From positions 1 through 31,073 of IMG/VR virus record IMGVR_UViG_3300028597_000052: DNA of 31,073 nucleotides. One strand, written 5' to 3'. The notes below the pieces were generated by a model. It was given only the letters and a program-made list of their open reading frames with translations. It was not told where the DNA came from and did no database searches. Made by a program: the position numbers and the translations under genes. This DNA is from a virus. How positions within the stretch are numbered: position 1 is the stretch's first letter; each line of letters opens with the position of its first letter. Shown here piece by piece: positions 1 to 7,968 of the stretch.

Positions 1-1301
1 CTGACATCGTCGGTAACAAGGTCACCCTCGACAAGTACATCGATATCATCGGTGGAGGCAAGACTTACGCCAGTAATAACGAAGTAGAGCTGTATGCCCT
101 TTATCAGGGAATGAAGTGGATTGAAGAGAACCCTCAAATCACCGAGGTGAAGTTCTTCTCCGACTCCATGTTCTGTGTCAAGGGTCTCGTCATGACCGAC
201 ACCTGGATCGAACGTAAGTGGATGACGGGTAAGGGTAGCCCGGTCCAGTACCGTCCGATGTGGGAGAAGGTCGTAGAGATGAGGAACAGGTTGCGTGAGA
301 CGGTGAACTTCACTGTCGCCTGGATCCCTCGTGATGCCAGTATCGGTAACACCTTGGCTGACGCCTTGGCAACCCGCGGCATTGTGCTCGGCACCAACGA
401 CAACGAGAACGTCATCAAGACGGAACGGGAAGCTCAAGGCTACTGGGGCATAAAGAACACTGCTCCTAGAATCCTGCAAGCTCCACGTTGCTACTTCTCG
501 ACGAACGACTTCGATTACCAGAAGGCCGATGGCTCAACTGAGTATTACGTCGGAGCGCATGGCACCAAGGATAAGGAAGACGATCTTCTCGGCAAGCGTT
601 ACGCCGATAACTTCCTCGGTGTGGTCAGGACGAAATCGCCTGATGCCGTGCTTGAGAAGCTGCGCCTGAACGCGATCAGCAAGGATCCGAAGAAGTACGG
701 TGCTATCGTCATCGCACATCTGGATGCCATCTTCTCGCCGCGTACGTACAAGGAGCTTGACGAATACGGGTCGACCTTCCTGTTCGATGATCCTAAGCGT
801 ATCGACCTGCTCGATGCGAAGAAGATCGAGCTGCTGGTTGAGCTGAAACCTGTTGGTCTTGGCTTCCGTGCAGCGGCTCAATGGGACTCCATGTCGAAGG
901 CTCTGGACGGCATAGCTGCGGCAGATAGCTACTATCGGGTGACCGATATTACCAACATAGTGTATGAGGATCGCGAGGAGAAGAAGAAAACCTTGCGTAA
1001 ACTCACACCTGCTATCACCCAGATTACGAAGTGGCTCGATGTGAAAGTCGAGTTCAATTTGGAGAAGCAGAAAGACGAGCCAAAGCCTTTCATGGGCAAG
1101 GTACGTTTGATCTTGGGCGGCGACATCCTTACGCGGAACCAGCTCTCGGCTCTATCGGATGAAGTGAAGTCGGTAAAAGTTGTGACCTGGAGGGATTCGG
1201 ATCTCGTAGGCCGTTACGCCACCCTGGTAGAGTTGAACTCTGGCGATGTGGGTTTGTGGGCCAGAACTGAAGCCAACATCTACTACGCGGTCAAGCGGTA
1301 A
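1..1301 (+). CDS. RNase H-fold protein with long C-terminal extension (5' partial)
   Basis: The frame is open from base 3 and runs off the left edge, so the N-terminus and the first catalytic Asp are missing; 432 codons plus the stop are visible. The rest of an RNase H type I active site can be read: the Glu of NNEVEL (codon 87-89), the Asp of FSDS (codon 162-164), and the Asp of NTLADALA (codon 360-362) after WIPRDAS, where host enzymes have a GH motif. Such enzymes cut the RNA strand of RNA-DNA hybrids, for example during primer removal. The catalytic domain ends near base 400; about 290 further residues follow with no motif I recognise, so this is much longer than a cellular RNase HI of about 155 residues. 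The phiKZ group is known to carry an RNase H-like gene. The domain call is fairly firm; the role of the extension is unknown. Confidence 0.72.
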   Translation, partial: DIVGNKVTLDKYIDIIGGGKTYASNNEVELYALYQGMKWIEENPQITEVKFFSDSMFCVKGLVMTDTWIERKWMTGKGSPVQYRPMWEKVVEMRNRLRETVNFTVAWIPRDASIGNTLADALATRGIVLGTNDNENVIKTEREAQGYWGIKNTAPRILQAPRCYFSTNDFDYQKADGSTEYYVGAHGTKDKEDDLLGKRYADNFLGVVRTKSPDAVLEKLRLNAISKDPKKYGAIVIAHLDAIFSPRTYKELDEYGSTFLFDDPKRIDLLDAKKIELLVELKPVGLGFRAAAQWDSMSKALDGIAAADSYYRVTDITNIVYEDREEKKKTLRKLTPAITQITKWLDVKVEFNLEKQKDEPKPFMGKVRLILGGDILTRNQLSALSDEVKSVKVVTWRDSDLVGRYATLVELNSGDVGLWARTEANIYYAVKR

Positions 1302-1327
1302 CCACCAACTGATCGTAGAGGTTCTCT

Positions 1328-1744
1328 ATGAGCGCCAAACAACTCATGGCCGTGGATTCACCTCGCGGCCTAAGGAATGAATCGCTCGATAAGCGAGCCG
1401 CCGGCCAGCAACACAGTATCAAAAGGATGATCTTCGTTGCATCGATGTACTTCTGGATGAACGGAATCAATAGTCCTACGAAGGACCAGCTGGCGGAAGT
1501 GAATCGGCGATTCGACCTGGTAAACCGAGCAAGCGCCCTCTTGTTCCCAGCCGCGATCTCTAAGATCGTTTGGGGCAAGGTCGACTTACCAGGCCTCCTT
1601 GATCGTTACAAAGCGGACCATACGGCGTTCGCAAACCTGTCGATGGAACTGCTCTCGCAGACTCCGGACTGGGTGAAGTACGCTGATGGAAGTAGCATTG
1701 TGCACGACATCAAAGCTGTCTTTGACAGCATGCGAACAGCGTAA
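1328..1744 (+). CDS. Hypothetical protein, 138 aa
   Basis: The ATG at 1328 has an AGAGG ribosome binding site about 6 bases upstream and lies 26 bases after the RNase H gene, so the two are probably co-transcribed. The product looks mostly helical and soluble, with a basic N-terminal third (SPRGLRNESLDKRAAGQQ) and no signal peptide. I do not recognise a family. It ends just before a perfect 14-bp inverted repeat that separates it from the convergent gene. Confidence 0.7.
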   Translation: MSAKQLMAVDSPRGLRNESLDKRAAGQQHSIKRMIFVASMYFWMNGINSPTKDQLAEVNRRFDLVNRASALLFPAAISKIVWGKVDLPGLLDRYKADHTAFANLSMELLSQTPDWVKYADGSSIVHDIKAVFDSMRTA

Positions 1745-1751
1745 AGGCTCT

Positions 1752-1784
1752 CTCGCCGTTAGTGGACGAACCACTAACGGCGAG
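1752..1784. terminator. Perfect 14-bp inverted repeat between convergent genes
   Basis: Arms 1752-1765 (CTCGCCGTTAGTGG) and 1771-1784 pair perfectly around a 5-base ACGAA loop. It fills the gap between the + gene ending at 1744 and the - gene ending at 1794. There is no U tract on either side, so it may work as a bidirectional terminator without a tail or as a 3'-end stabilising hairpin. Confidence 0.6.
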
Positions 1785-1793
1785 GGTATGCCC

Positions 1794-2651
1794 TTAACTC
1801 AGTTGTTGCAGCAGATCGTCGCGGCTGACCAACATGGCGTCAGTCATCTGCTTTGTCACGTCCATGAGCACCGCGCCGGCAGTCAGCGTAACGCCCATTT
1901 GGTAGAACAGGTCGGACAGCTGACTGGTAACGATACCCGACATCTCGTTGAACTCTTCCTTTTCGGTAGTGTGGTTCAGCGAGGTAGTGAGCTCTGCCAG
2001 ACGGTCAGAGAGCTTCTGAATGGCGTTGAAGTCGACGACCGACAGCTCAGCATTCAACTTGTTGCAGAGCGTGAAGGCGGTCTCGATATCGGCGTTACGA
2101 TCGACCACGGAGCTGACCAGTACCTCGGTCTTACCGTTGGCGTCGAAGAACTTCTTCATACGCTCGAAGTCGGTCACTTCAACCAACGCGATACGGCTGG
2201 CCAGATCGCGAATGCCCGACTGCGCTTTCAGGCGATCAGGTTCATTCAGGACGACCGCCATCTTGGTGTTGGCGATGGTGAGGGTCTGCTCGAGGGTCGA
2301 GACGGCTGGCATGATTTCCTTGAGCAGAAACTCAAGGAAGGGGATCCAGCGGCCATTGAAGCCGGCAGGAACCTTGACAGTCATCTGGCGAACCTTCGAG
2401 TAGTCGCTCAGCTTGATCTTTTCATCGAGCTCTTTGGTCTCGATCTTTTGCTTGGCGTAGTTGCCGACCTTGAAGCCGTTCATGAACGCAGATACGTCAT
2501 TGACGAAGTCGCGGAAGACGCCTTTGAGGGAAGCAGTGTATGGCACACCTTTGGATTCAGTCGACAGCATCGAACCGCGACGAATGAGGTCTTCCAGAGT
2601 GCCGGTCACGCCGGCGGAAAACTGTTCCATTGGGTTGTTCAAGTTTGGCAT
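1794..2651 (-). CDS. Hypothetical protein, 285 aa (possible virion protein)
   Basis: The ATG at 2651 (MPNLNNPMEQF) is preceded by CGGAG at about 9 bases; a TTG two codons upstream has no better site. The product is highly helical, with probable coiled-coil stretches (for example EFLLKEIMPAVSTLEQTLTI and LNAELSVVDFNAIQKLSDRL) and no membrane segment or enzyme motif. It stands alone on the - strand between the RNase H unit and the UvsX unit and is transcribed divergently from the latter. phiKZ has an abundant virion protein gene near its RNase H and UvsX genes (gp153, from memory), which would suit a structural role; this is inference from position only. Confidence 0.72.
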   Translation of the reverse strand: MPNLNNPMEQFSAGVTGTLEDLIRRGSMLSTESKGVPYTASLKGVFRDFVNDVSAFMNGFKVGNYAKQKIETKELDEKIKLSDYSKVRQMTVKVPAGFNGRWIPFLEFLLKEIMPAVSTLEQTLTIANTKMAVVLNEPDRLKAQSGIRDLASRIALVEVTDFERMKKFFDANGKTEVLVSSVVDRNADIETAFTLCNKLNAELSVVDFNAIQKLSDRLAELTTSLNHTTEKEEFNEMSGIVTSQLSDLFYQMGVTLTAGAVLMDVTKQMTDAMLVSRDDLLQQLS

Positions 2652-2702
2652 GAGCAAGGGCTCCGGTTTAGGTGTTCAGCTCATAGCAGAGCCTATTTAT
2701 TT

Positions 2703-2722
2703 ACAAGACGTCGCTATCTTGT
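2703..2722. promoter_or_regulatory. Short inverted repeat in divergent promoter region
   Basis: ACAAGA (2703-2708) and TCTTGT (2717-2722) pair around 8 bases inside the 98-base gap between divergent genes, just upstream of the UvsX-like start. The gap must hold promoters for both directions. A related CTATTCTTGT string occurs upstream of the gene at 30757. Function not shown. Confidence 0.25.
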
Positions 2723-2749
2723 GTACGCATATTCATTGGAGGTCCACCC

Positions 2750-4270
2750 GTGGCAATGCCCCCGTTTAAACTCAGTGCTTTCTCCGACATGTTCGCGAAG
2801 AAAGCAGATCCGTTTTACCCTATGCCGAACACGGGCATTATCCTCGACATTTCTGCCGGTAACTGGGTAAAGGGTCATAAAGGTCAGTCCATCCTCAATG
2901 GCGGCTTTGCCCTGTTCTGGTCCATCGGCGCCATGCCGAACATGTTCAAGTCCACCATCGCCGCATACTGCTCCGCAGCAGTCCTGCGAGCGTTCTCTCG
3001 CGCTGTGCTGCACGTCCACGATGCTGAGACCACCATGGTCATCGAGCGGATGGAACTGTTGGTCCGTCTGGCCATTCAGTACATCGATACTACCGGCAAG
3101 ATGCCGGAGTGCCTCATCGCATCGGGCCGGATGTTCTTCACCCGCTCGGTCGACTACGACGCCACCGACCTGTTCGACCTCCTCAAGAGCTTCTGCAAGA
3201 AGCGTCTCAAGGAAGAGAAGAAGCGCAAGCTGGAAATCATGCACCCGGACACCGGCAAGCCGTACGAGTACTACGATCCGATCGTATCGTTCTGGGACAG
3301 CTTCTCGGCCATGAAGGCGAAGAACGCCGTCGACATGCTGGCCGAAGGCGACGTAGGTTCGAAAGACCTCAACATGCTCGCCATGCGTGTCAACAGTGGT
3401 AAGAGTCAGATGGTCGACCAGATCCCTGACATGACCGCCAAGCACGCCTTCTACCTGCTCGCCACCTCTCAGGTCGGCCAGGCATATGAGCTCGATCCGA
3501 AGAAGCCTTCGGTCAAGACTCTGAAAATGCTGAAAGGTGAAGTGAAGCTTAAGCGTGTGCCTGAGAACTTCTCGTTCGCTACCGGCAACTGCTACATCGT
3601 CACTCACTACTCGCCGATGATCAATGGCACTGGTAAGGACGCGGCTCCTGAGTACCCGTACGAGCCGGGTGACGAAGATAAGCAGAACGACCTGATCCAG
3701 GTCAAGCTGACCAACATGCGCGGCAAGTTCGGTATCTCCGGTGTGCCTCTGCCGTTCGTCATCTCGCAGAAAGACGGCCTGCTGCCTGAAATGTCCAACT
3801 ACATCTTCCTGAAGGATGAAGCTGGCAAGTTCGGTATCATCAACCATGATGCGGCGAACCGTTTCTACAGCATGGCGCTGACGCCTGACGTCAAGATGCA
3901 GCGTACCGACGTGCGTCAAAAGTTCCGTCAGAACCCACAGTGCGGCCGCTCGGCTTTGATCTGCGCTGAGATGTTCTGGATGTTCACGTACTGGACCAAC
4001 TTCGATCAGCAGTACGTCTGCGATCCTGTTGAGCTGTACGCAGAACTTAAGAATATGGGATATGACTGGAACCTGCTGTTGAACACGCGGTACTGGTTCA
4101 TGCCGATCGAAGACGGCGAATCGATCCCTTACCTCAGTACGATGGACCTGCTGCGCATGCGCGTCGGTAAGTACCACCCGTACTGGTATCCAAAATCTCG
4201 TAAAGAAATGGGCCTGCCTGAAATTATCGAAGACGACAAGATCTTCGAAAAGGCGCCGGCTAAGCCTTAA
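2750..4270 (+). CDS. UvsX/RecA-like recombinase
   Basis: Starts at GTG 2750, chosen because GGAGG (2738-2742) is 7 bases upstream; the ATG at 2756 would be 13 bases away. The 506-residue product has a RecA-type core. A Walker A-like GAMPNMFKST (residues 60-69) has Phe in place of the last Gly, as in T4 UvsX (FKS). A Walker B-like IVSFWDS follows (Asp183), then an SQVG segment (Gln241) in the place of the RecA L2/glutamine switch. RecA family proteins load on single-stranded DNA and drive strand exchange in recombination-dependent replication. The C-terminal half (from about 260) has no recognisable motif and makes it longer than UvsX (about 390 residues). phiKZ-type phages have such a protein (gp152, from memory). 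It heads a + strand operon containing the candidate RNA polymerase beta tail. Confidence 0.7.
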   Translation: MAMPPFKLSAFSDMFAKKADPFYPMPNTGIILDISAGNWVKGHKGQSILNGGFALFWSIGAMPNMFKSTIAAYCSAAVLRAFSRAVLHVHDAETTMVIERMELLVRLAIQYIDTTGKMPECLIASGRMFFTRSVDYDATDLFDLLKSFCKKRLKEEKKRKLEIMHPDTGKPYEYYDPIVSFWDSFSAMKAKNAVDMLAEGDVGSKDLNMLAMRVNSGKSQMVDQIPDMTAKHAFYLLATSQVGQAYELDPKKPSVKTLKMLKGEVKLKRVPENFSFATGNCYIVTHYSPMINGTGKDAAPEYPYEPGDEDKQNDLIQVKLTNMRGKFGISGVPLPFVISQKDGLLPEMSNYIFLKDEAGKFGIINHDAANRFYSMALTPDVKMQRTDVRQKFRQNPQCGRSALICAEMFWMFTYWTNFDQQYVCDPVELYAELKNMGYDWNLLLNTRYWFMPIEDGESIPYLSTMDLLRMRVGKYHPYWYPKSRKEMGLPEIIEDDKIFEKAPAKP

Positions 4271-4281
4271 GGATCACGTCA

Positions 4282-4581
4282 ATGGCATCCGCTCATGATG
4301 GTAACAACGGCCAGCAGTCGCTGGCCGAGAAGGTGGAACAACTGCTGTCTCGCGATGGCAAGTTCCACTTCGGTCGGAATTACACTGGCTTCTCTCAGAA
4401 CGATGCCGATCAAGTAGTGTCCCTGAACAAGTACTTCCGTGGTGAGCTGGCCAAAGCGCCGGTATCGACCATCGATGAGCGTGGCTGCCTGCGTGATGAT
4501 CTCGCACCGGCGGCCTGGCTGAAGTATTTCCAGTCCCACGTTCTGCCGACGCTGAACCGCTTCAACCTCCCTTCGGAGTAA
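4282..4581 (+). CDS. Hypothetical protein, 99 aa
   Basis: The ATG at 4282 is 11 bases after the UvsX-like stop, with AAGGA overlapping that stop as the ribosome binding site, so translation is probably coupled. The product is small, soluble, has no Cys-rich or membrane segment, and is not a family I recognise. It sits between the recombinase and the candidate polymerase tail in the same operon. Confidence 0.65.
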   Translation: MASAHDGNNGQQSLAEKVEQLLSRDGKFHFGRNYTGFSQNDADQVVSLNKYFRGELAKAPVSTIDERGCLRDDLAPAAWLKYFQSHVLPTLNRFNLPSE

Positions 4582-4587
4582 ATCGCC

Positions 4588-5322
4588 ATGAATGCGAAAC
4601 GTGAGAAAGTCACTCGGTTCATCCTCAGCAACGTGGGGAAGATCATTCCTGAGGACAAGTCCAACGTTGAGCTACTCAAGGCGAAGTTCGCTGCGATGTC
4701 CGATGCTGAATTCGAAGCTTACATCAAGAAGCTGAAGAGAGCTCGGACACCGGAGGAAATCGCTCAACGCGAAGTGATCCCGTTCTATCTTCCCAACCTC
4801 TCGAAGTTCAAGGTGTCCATTGCCCGCAACTACGAGATCGTCCGGTCGATGGGGCGTAGCCTGGCCCACCGCCTTGTCATGACTGACCCGGCCACTGGGC
4901 TCGAATACGTGACGCTTCATGAATACCCGGTTTACGATCTGGCGGCACGTCGTCAGGCACAGACCGTGTCCAAGAAGCGTTCCATTCCAGAACACTATCA
5001 ACGGATCGACGATCTTACCGATCAGCCGACCAGCGAATCCAAAGGCAGCCGTATCTCGTCGCCGGAAGGCGTCGCTCTGCTGTCTCGTCGCCTTGACAAC
5101 ACCATGCTTGAGTTTGCGAAGATCCGCGGTGGTGACACTGCTGCTTATCGTGAGTTCAAGCGTCTGCTCGTTGAGACTGGTGAAGTCAGCATGGATCAGT
5201 TGACTGGCCTGGGCATTGCGAAGTCCACCAAGACTGCATCGGTGTTCTTCAACTGCATGCACATCGGTAACAACCTCGACCCGTCCACTCCGGTACCAGC
5301 TGATGCTAGAAAGACAGCTTAA
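4588..5322 (+). CDS. Candidate RNA polymerase beta-subunit C-terminal piece
   Basis: ATG 4588 follows GGAG at 8 bases, 6 bases after the preceding stop; 244 residues. Residues about 99-185 match the order of landmarks at the C-terminus of bacterial beta: DPATGLEY for the RTGE segment, a Tyr-containing strand YPVYDL for YMYMLKL, a basic RRQAQTVSKKR where beta has DKMHARS, DQPTSESKG for QQPLGGKAQ, then RISSPEGVALLSRRL for QRFGEMEVWALEAYG, and a helix ending IRGGD. This is exactly the part missing from the beta protein at 20027-24352, which ends soon after its paired lysines. phiKZ virion polymerase has a split beta (gp178 plus gp149, from memory), and gp149 lies near the UvsX gene as here. The first 95 residues are unassigned. 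Motif-order evidence only; a structural comparison would settle it. Confidence 0.55.
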   Translation: MNAKREKVTRFILSNVGKIIPEDKSNVELLKAKFAAMSDAEFEAYIKKLKRARTPEEIAQREVIPFYLPNLSKFKVSIARNYEIVRSMGRSLAHRLVMTDPATGLEYVTLHEYPVYDLAARRQAQTVSKKRSIPEHYQRIDDLTDQPTSESKGSRISSPEGVALLSRRLDNTMLEFAKIRGGDTAAYREFKRLLVETGEVSMDQLTGLGIAKSTKTASVFFNCMHIGNNLDPSTPVPADARKTA

Positions 5323-5773
5323 TAACGTGGGGCTGATCGACTTGGCGGAGGACATCTTCCTCCGTCATGCGGTCCACGCTGAACGAGCCAAAGCTTTGCT
5401 CGGCCTAGCCATGGATCTGAAGTTCGGCGTCGTATGGAGGACCAACCTCTATTCGAACGCAGCGGCTGTAAAGCTGCATGACTTCCTGCGGCAGAAGAAT
5501 CACGACCTCGAACTCATCATGTCGATGACGAACGAGTTCATCTACCGCAGTAACCTGAACTTCCAGAGCAGCGAGACGGCGCCAGAAATCATCGCGTCGT
5601 TGGCTCGCAGTCTGACCTGGCCGAGCAAGTCTCTCGCCCAACCTCAAGAAGTGGTCAAACTCACAGCCACCATCGATGACTACCGTAAGGTATTGCAGAG
5701 CGAGCCTTGGGCTCTGTTCCTGTATCTGGCATCGATGTCGTCTGTGATCCACAAACTGCAGGTGATAAAATAA
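5303..5773 (+). CDS. Hypothetical helical protein, 156 aa
   Basis: The start at ATG 5303 overlaps the upstream gene by 20 bases, suggesting coupled translation; the ribosome binding site is weak, so the start is uncertain. The product appears almost wholly helical (LNNVGLIDLAEDIFLRH and EIIASLARSLTWPSK) and soluble. I recognise no family. It ends directly against the next start codon, so it belongs to the same operon. Confidence 0.65.
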   Translation: MLERQLNNVGLIDLAEDIFLRHAVHAERAKALLGLAMDLKFGVVWRTNLYSNAAAVKLHDFLRQKNHDLELIMSMTNEFIYRSNLNFQSSETAPEIIASLARSLTWPSKSLAQPQEVVKLTATIDDYRKVLQSEPWALFLYLASMSSVIHKLQVIK

Positions 5774-6562
5774 ATGAGCAACCATCGGGCACTAATCGAC
5801 ATCGATATGGTGCTCGACAGCCGGTACGGCACATTGAAGCTCATCGACGAACAAGTCGCCGATGAGCTCGTTTCTTCTGAAGCGTACCGACGTCGGGCTA
5901 CTGACAACTTCGATGAGCTGTCAGGCGGCAGGATTAACCTGCAAGAGTACAAAGATCTTTATGCTGCTCGTACAGGGGATAACCTGTACTTTGCGAGACA
6001 CACTGAGTTCGTCTATCACTTCGCCAAAGACCTGCGGGGTGGCGTTGCGAAGATGGACCGCGGCGTGCTGACGGGGCAGTTCATGGTCGACATCAATATC
6101 TGGCCTTATGACCTTTCGGATCACGAGGCAGATAACATCGTTAAGGGTTTGCGTCACCACTTCCCAATCAGTTGCGAAACCAACTGGGTGAACCTGTCCC
6201 CTGAGACGCTGTCTCCGAATTACGTTGAGAAGTCTTACGAGCTCTTGGCGTACTACAATCACGAAGACTGGTTGGGACCAAACACCGAGGCATTGTTGCC
6301 GCCGGAGAACCGTCTACCAACCACCGTGCTGATGACTCCGATGATTGCCTCGAGCGGGAAGATTCCTGAGCTGACTTCTATTGCTAAGGATCCCTTCGCC
6401 GCCCGTGCCGCAACCCTCGTGAAGTTCATCGCACTTCAATATCTGCAGCCGTCGATGATTTGCACCAACCCGGCTATTCTTCAGCAGATATATAGTTCGC
6501 GATTGACAGAACTTGTTCGCCTTGGGCATCTTCCCCCGGATTCAACTTTACTGGAGGGATGA
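5774..6562 (+). CDS. Hypothetical protein, 262 aa
   Basis: The ATG directly follows the TAA of the upstream gene, and AGGTGAT (5760-5766) gives the ribosome binding site. The N-terminus reads HRALIDIDMVLDSRYG, which loosely recalls the DxDxxL start of HAD-type hydrolases, but I cannot find the later HAD motifs, so no function is assigned. The last 89 bases (6474-6562) overlap the 3' end of the gene on the other strand, giving a convergent antisense overlap. Last gene of the UvsX operon; no hairpin terminator is visible right after it. Confidence 0.68.
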   Translation: MSNHRALIDIDMVLDSRYGTLKLIDEQVADELVSSEAYRRRATDNFDELSGGRINLQEYKDLYAARTGDNLYFARHTEFVYHFAKDLRGGVAKMDRGVLTGQFMVDINIWPYDLSDHEADNIVKGLRHHFPISCETNWVNLSPETLSPNYVEKSYELLAYYNHEDWLGPNTEALLPPENRLPTTVLMTPMIASSGKIPELTSIAKDPFAARAATLVKFIALQYLQPSMICTNPAILQQIYSSRLTELVRLGHLPPDSTLLEG

Positions 6563-6920
6563 CGTGGTTCTCGGGTAGGGGCGAACGTCTGCGTGGGGGT
6601 GGGGCTACCTCACCCTCTACAGCAGGTCGCTCGTAAGGCTGGTTGTCGCCAAACATCTGTACCAGCTTGCTGAAGCTTTCGCGAGCCTGACGACCATCGT
6701 GGACAGTCTTCTCTTCGATGTTCAGCTTACGGGTGGTCAGTGCTGCGGCGTCAAGGTCGCGCAACAGCTGCATGGTGTCGCCAAGGTTCTTACTGATGTT
6801 CTGGCCGTTGTCGGTCAGTTCATTGAAGGCCTGGAAGCGAGCACGCTGGGTAAACTTAACGACGTCACCTGGATCAAGACTCGGTTCATCGTCGATCTTT
6901 GGGATGTATTCCTGTTCCAT
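6474..6920 (-). CDS. Hypothetical protein, 148 aa
   Basis: Starts at ATG 6920 with AAGGAG 7 bases upstream; a GTG one codon earlier is too close to that site. The product is hydrophilic: an acidic N-terminus (EQEYIPKIDDEPSLDPGD), a helical middle (residues about 20-85) that may be a coiled coil, then a Pro/Arg-rich linker (APPPRRRSPLPE) and an acidic tail ending ISAEE. Family unknown. It is divergent from the gene at 6956 (35-base gap holding both ribosome binding sites) and overlaps the convergent + gene by 89 bases. The strong ribosome binding site supports it being real. Confidence 0.62.
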   Translation of the reverse strand: MEQEYIPKIDDEPSLDPGDVVKFTQRARFQAFNELTDNGQNISKNLGDTMQLLRDLDAAALTTRKLNIEEKTVHDGRQARESFSKLVQMFGDNQPYERPAVEGEVAPPPRRRSPLPENHVIPPVKLNPGEDAQGEQVLSIANYISAEE

Positions 6921-6955
6921 CACAGTTCTCCTTCGATGCCCTCTTAGGAGGGGTT

Positions 6956-7468
6956 ATGTTCAAACGATTTGTATCGTGGTTCAAAGAATTCTTTGGGTTT
7001 GCTGAACAAGTGGTCGAACCTCTGCCCGATGATGCGTGGCAGCGGATGTTCGCATTGGCCGAGAAGGCCAAACTATTGAAGCTACCCGACATCAACATCT
7101 CTCACTTCGATGTCAACTTGGCCGTCTTCTCGAAGAACGTTGACGAGTTGTTCATGCGGTTTGAGATGATGATCAGCTGTATCGAGAAAGAGGAAGACAC
7201 ACCCCACTGGTGGGATGAACGAGGGAGAACCCGCTACCTCGATCCGCTCCCTGATTTCTATTACGAGATCAAGCCAGGTTACCGACATCCCCAGAAAGTC
7301 TTGGAGATGCTATTGGAAAAGGTGGAAGTCATACATAATCTACTTGAGGTCAAGAAGATTGACGTCAACCACCAATACTACCACTACATGCGAAAGGAGT
7401 TCTACTCGATAGTCAGTGACACGCTTGAAGTTTTGAATGTAAGCTTCGCTCTGGGTAACCAGAAGTAA
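6956..7468 (+). CDS. Hypothetical protein, 170 aa
   Basis: The ATG at 6956 is preceded by AGGAGG (6946-6951); an upstream in-frame start would run back through the divergent gene's leader. The N-terminus is amphipathic and aromatic (MFKRFVSWFKEFFGF), which might bind a membrane surface, but there is no clear transmembrane segment. The rest is helical with charged stretches. No family recognised. First gene of a + strand group that leads to the HTH-like and NADAR-like genes. Confidence 0.68.
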   Translation: MFKRFVSWFKEFFGFAEQVVEPLPDDAWQRMFALAEKAKLLKLPDINISHFDVNLAVFSKNVDELFMRFEMMISCIEKEEDTPHWWDERGRTRYLDPLPDFYYEIKPGYRHPQKVLEMLLEKVEVIHNLLEVKKIDVNHQYYHYMRKEFYSIVSDTLEVLNVSFALGNQK

Positions 7469-7533
7469 CCTAGACCCTATCCTTATTGCCGAGCCATCGT
7501 TTCGTAAGCTCGGACATGCCCGCAGGATTTACC

Positions 7534-7968
7534 ATGGCACGACGACCAAAGACTTCGACCTTCAGGGAGTTAATGAAGGATCCGAATAAGAAGGCAGACG
7601 AGACCGGTCACGTACTGGCCAAACTATTCCGCGATATTATCGCATCCCAAGGAATGGAGGCTGGCGGCTTCGATAACCTGATGGACAAGTACTACAAGAA
7701 GAAGTACACAAACCGTCATGGCGAAGTTGACATGATCAAGGTCAACCAGGAGAAGAGTAACCTCACCCGTGCTTTAGCGAAGGACTCTCTCCCTTGGTAT
7801 CGTTTCGAAACAGTGCTGCAGATTCTAGGCCCGAAAGTTTATAGCGTCACAATCGGAATGGAAGCTTCATCCGGACACACGTACTCCCACACAGTGCGCG
7901 TTCCGAACCGCTTCGCAATACTACCGCCAACACCTGTGGAAGGTGAAGACGAGGAGGAGGGTAAATGA
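7534..7968 (+). CDS. Small protein with HTH-like segment, 144 aa
   Basis: The start is set at ATG 7534 (MARRPKTSTF) because AGGA is 7 bases upstream; the ATG at 7516 has only a poor site. Residues about 66-105 (EKSNLTRALAKDSLPWYRF then VLQILGPKVYSV) resemble the helix-turn-helix of HigA/Xre-type addiction-module regulators, where a helix starting with a small-residue turn is followed by a LxxLG segment. Upstream residues 1-65 are basic. The C-terminus is acidic (VEGEDEEEGK). It could bind DNA as a phage regulator; the motif match is weak and by eye. Its stop overlaps the next start (ATGA), so it is coupled to the NADAR-like gene. Confidence 0.65.
   Translation: MARRPKTSTFRELMKDPNKKADETGHVLAKLFRDIIASQGMEAGGFDNLMDKYYKKKYTNRHGEVDMIKVNQEKSNLTRALAKDSLPWYRFETVLQILGPKVYSVTIGMEASSGHTYSHTVRVPNRFAILPPTPVEGEDEEEGK

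Noticed and set aside
1686-2870. Long + strand open frame of 394 codons
   Set aside because: It lies antisense to the well-supported - gene at 1794-2651, runs through the 1752-1784 hairpin, and has no ribosome binding site at its start.
2714-4177. Long - strand open frame antisense to the UvsX-like gene
   Set aside because: The translation is rich in His, Arg, Val and Asp typical of a shadow frame, while the + frame has RecA motifs and a strong start.
5774-5880. HAD-type hydrolase N-terminus in the 262-residue protein
   Set aside because: Only a loose DIDMVLD match; no later HAD motifs could be found.
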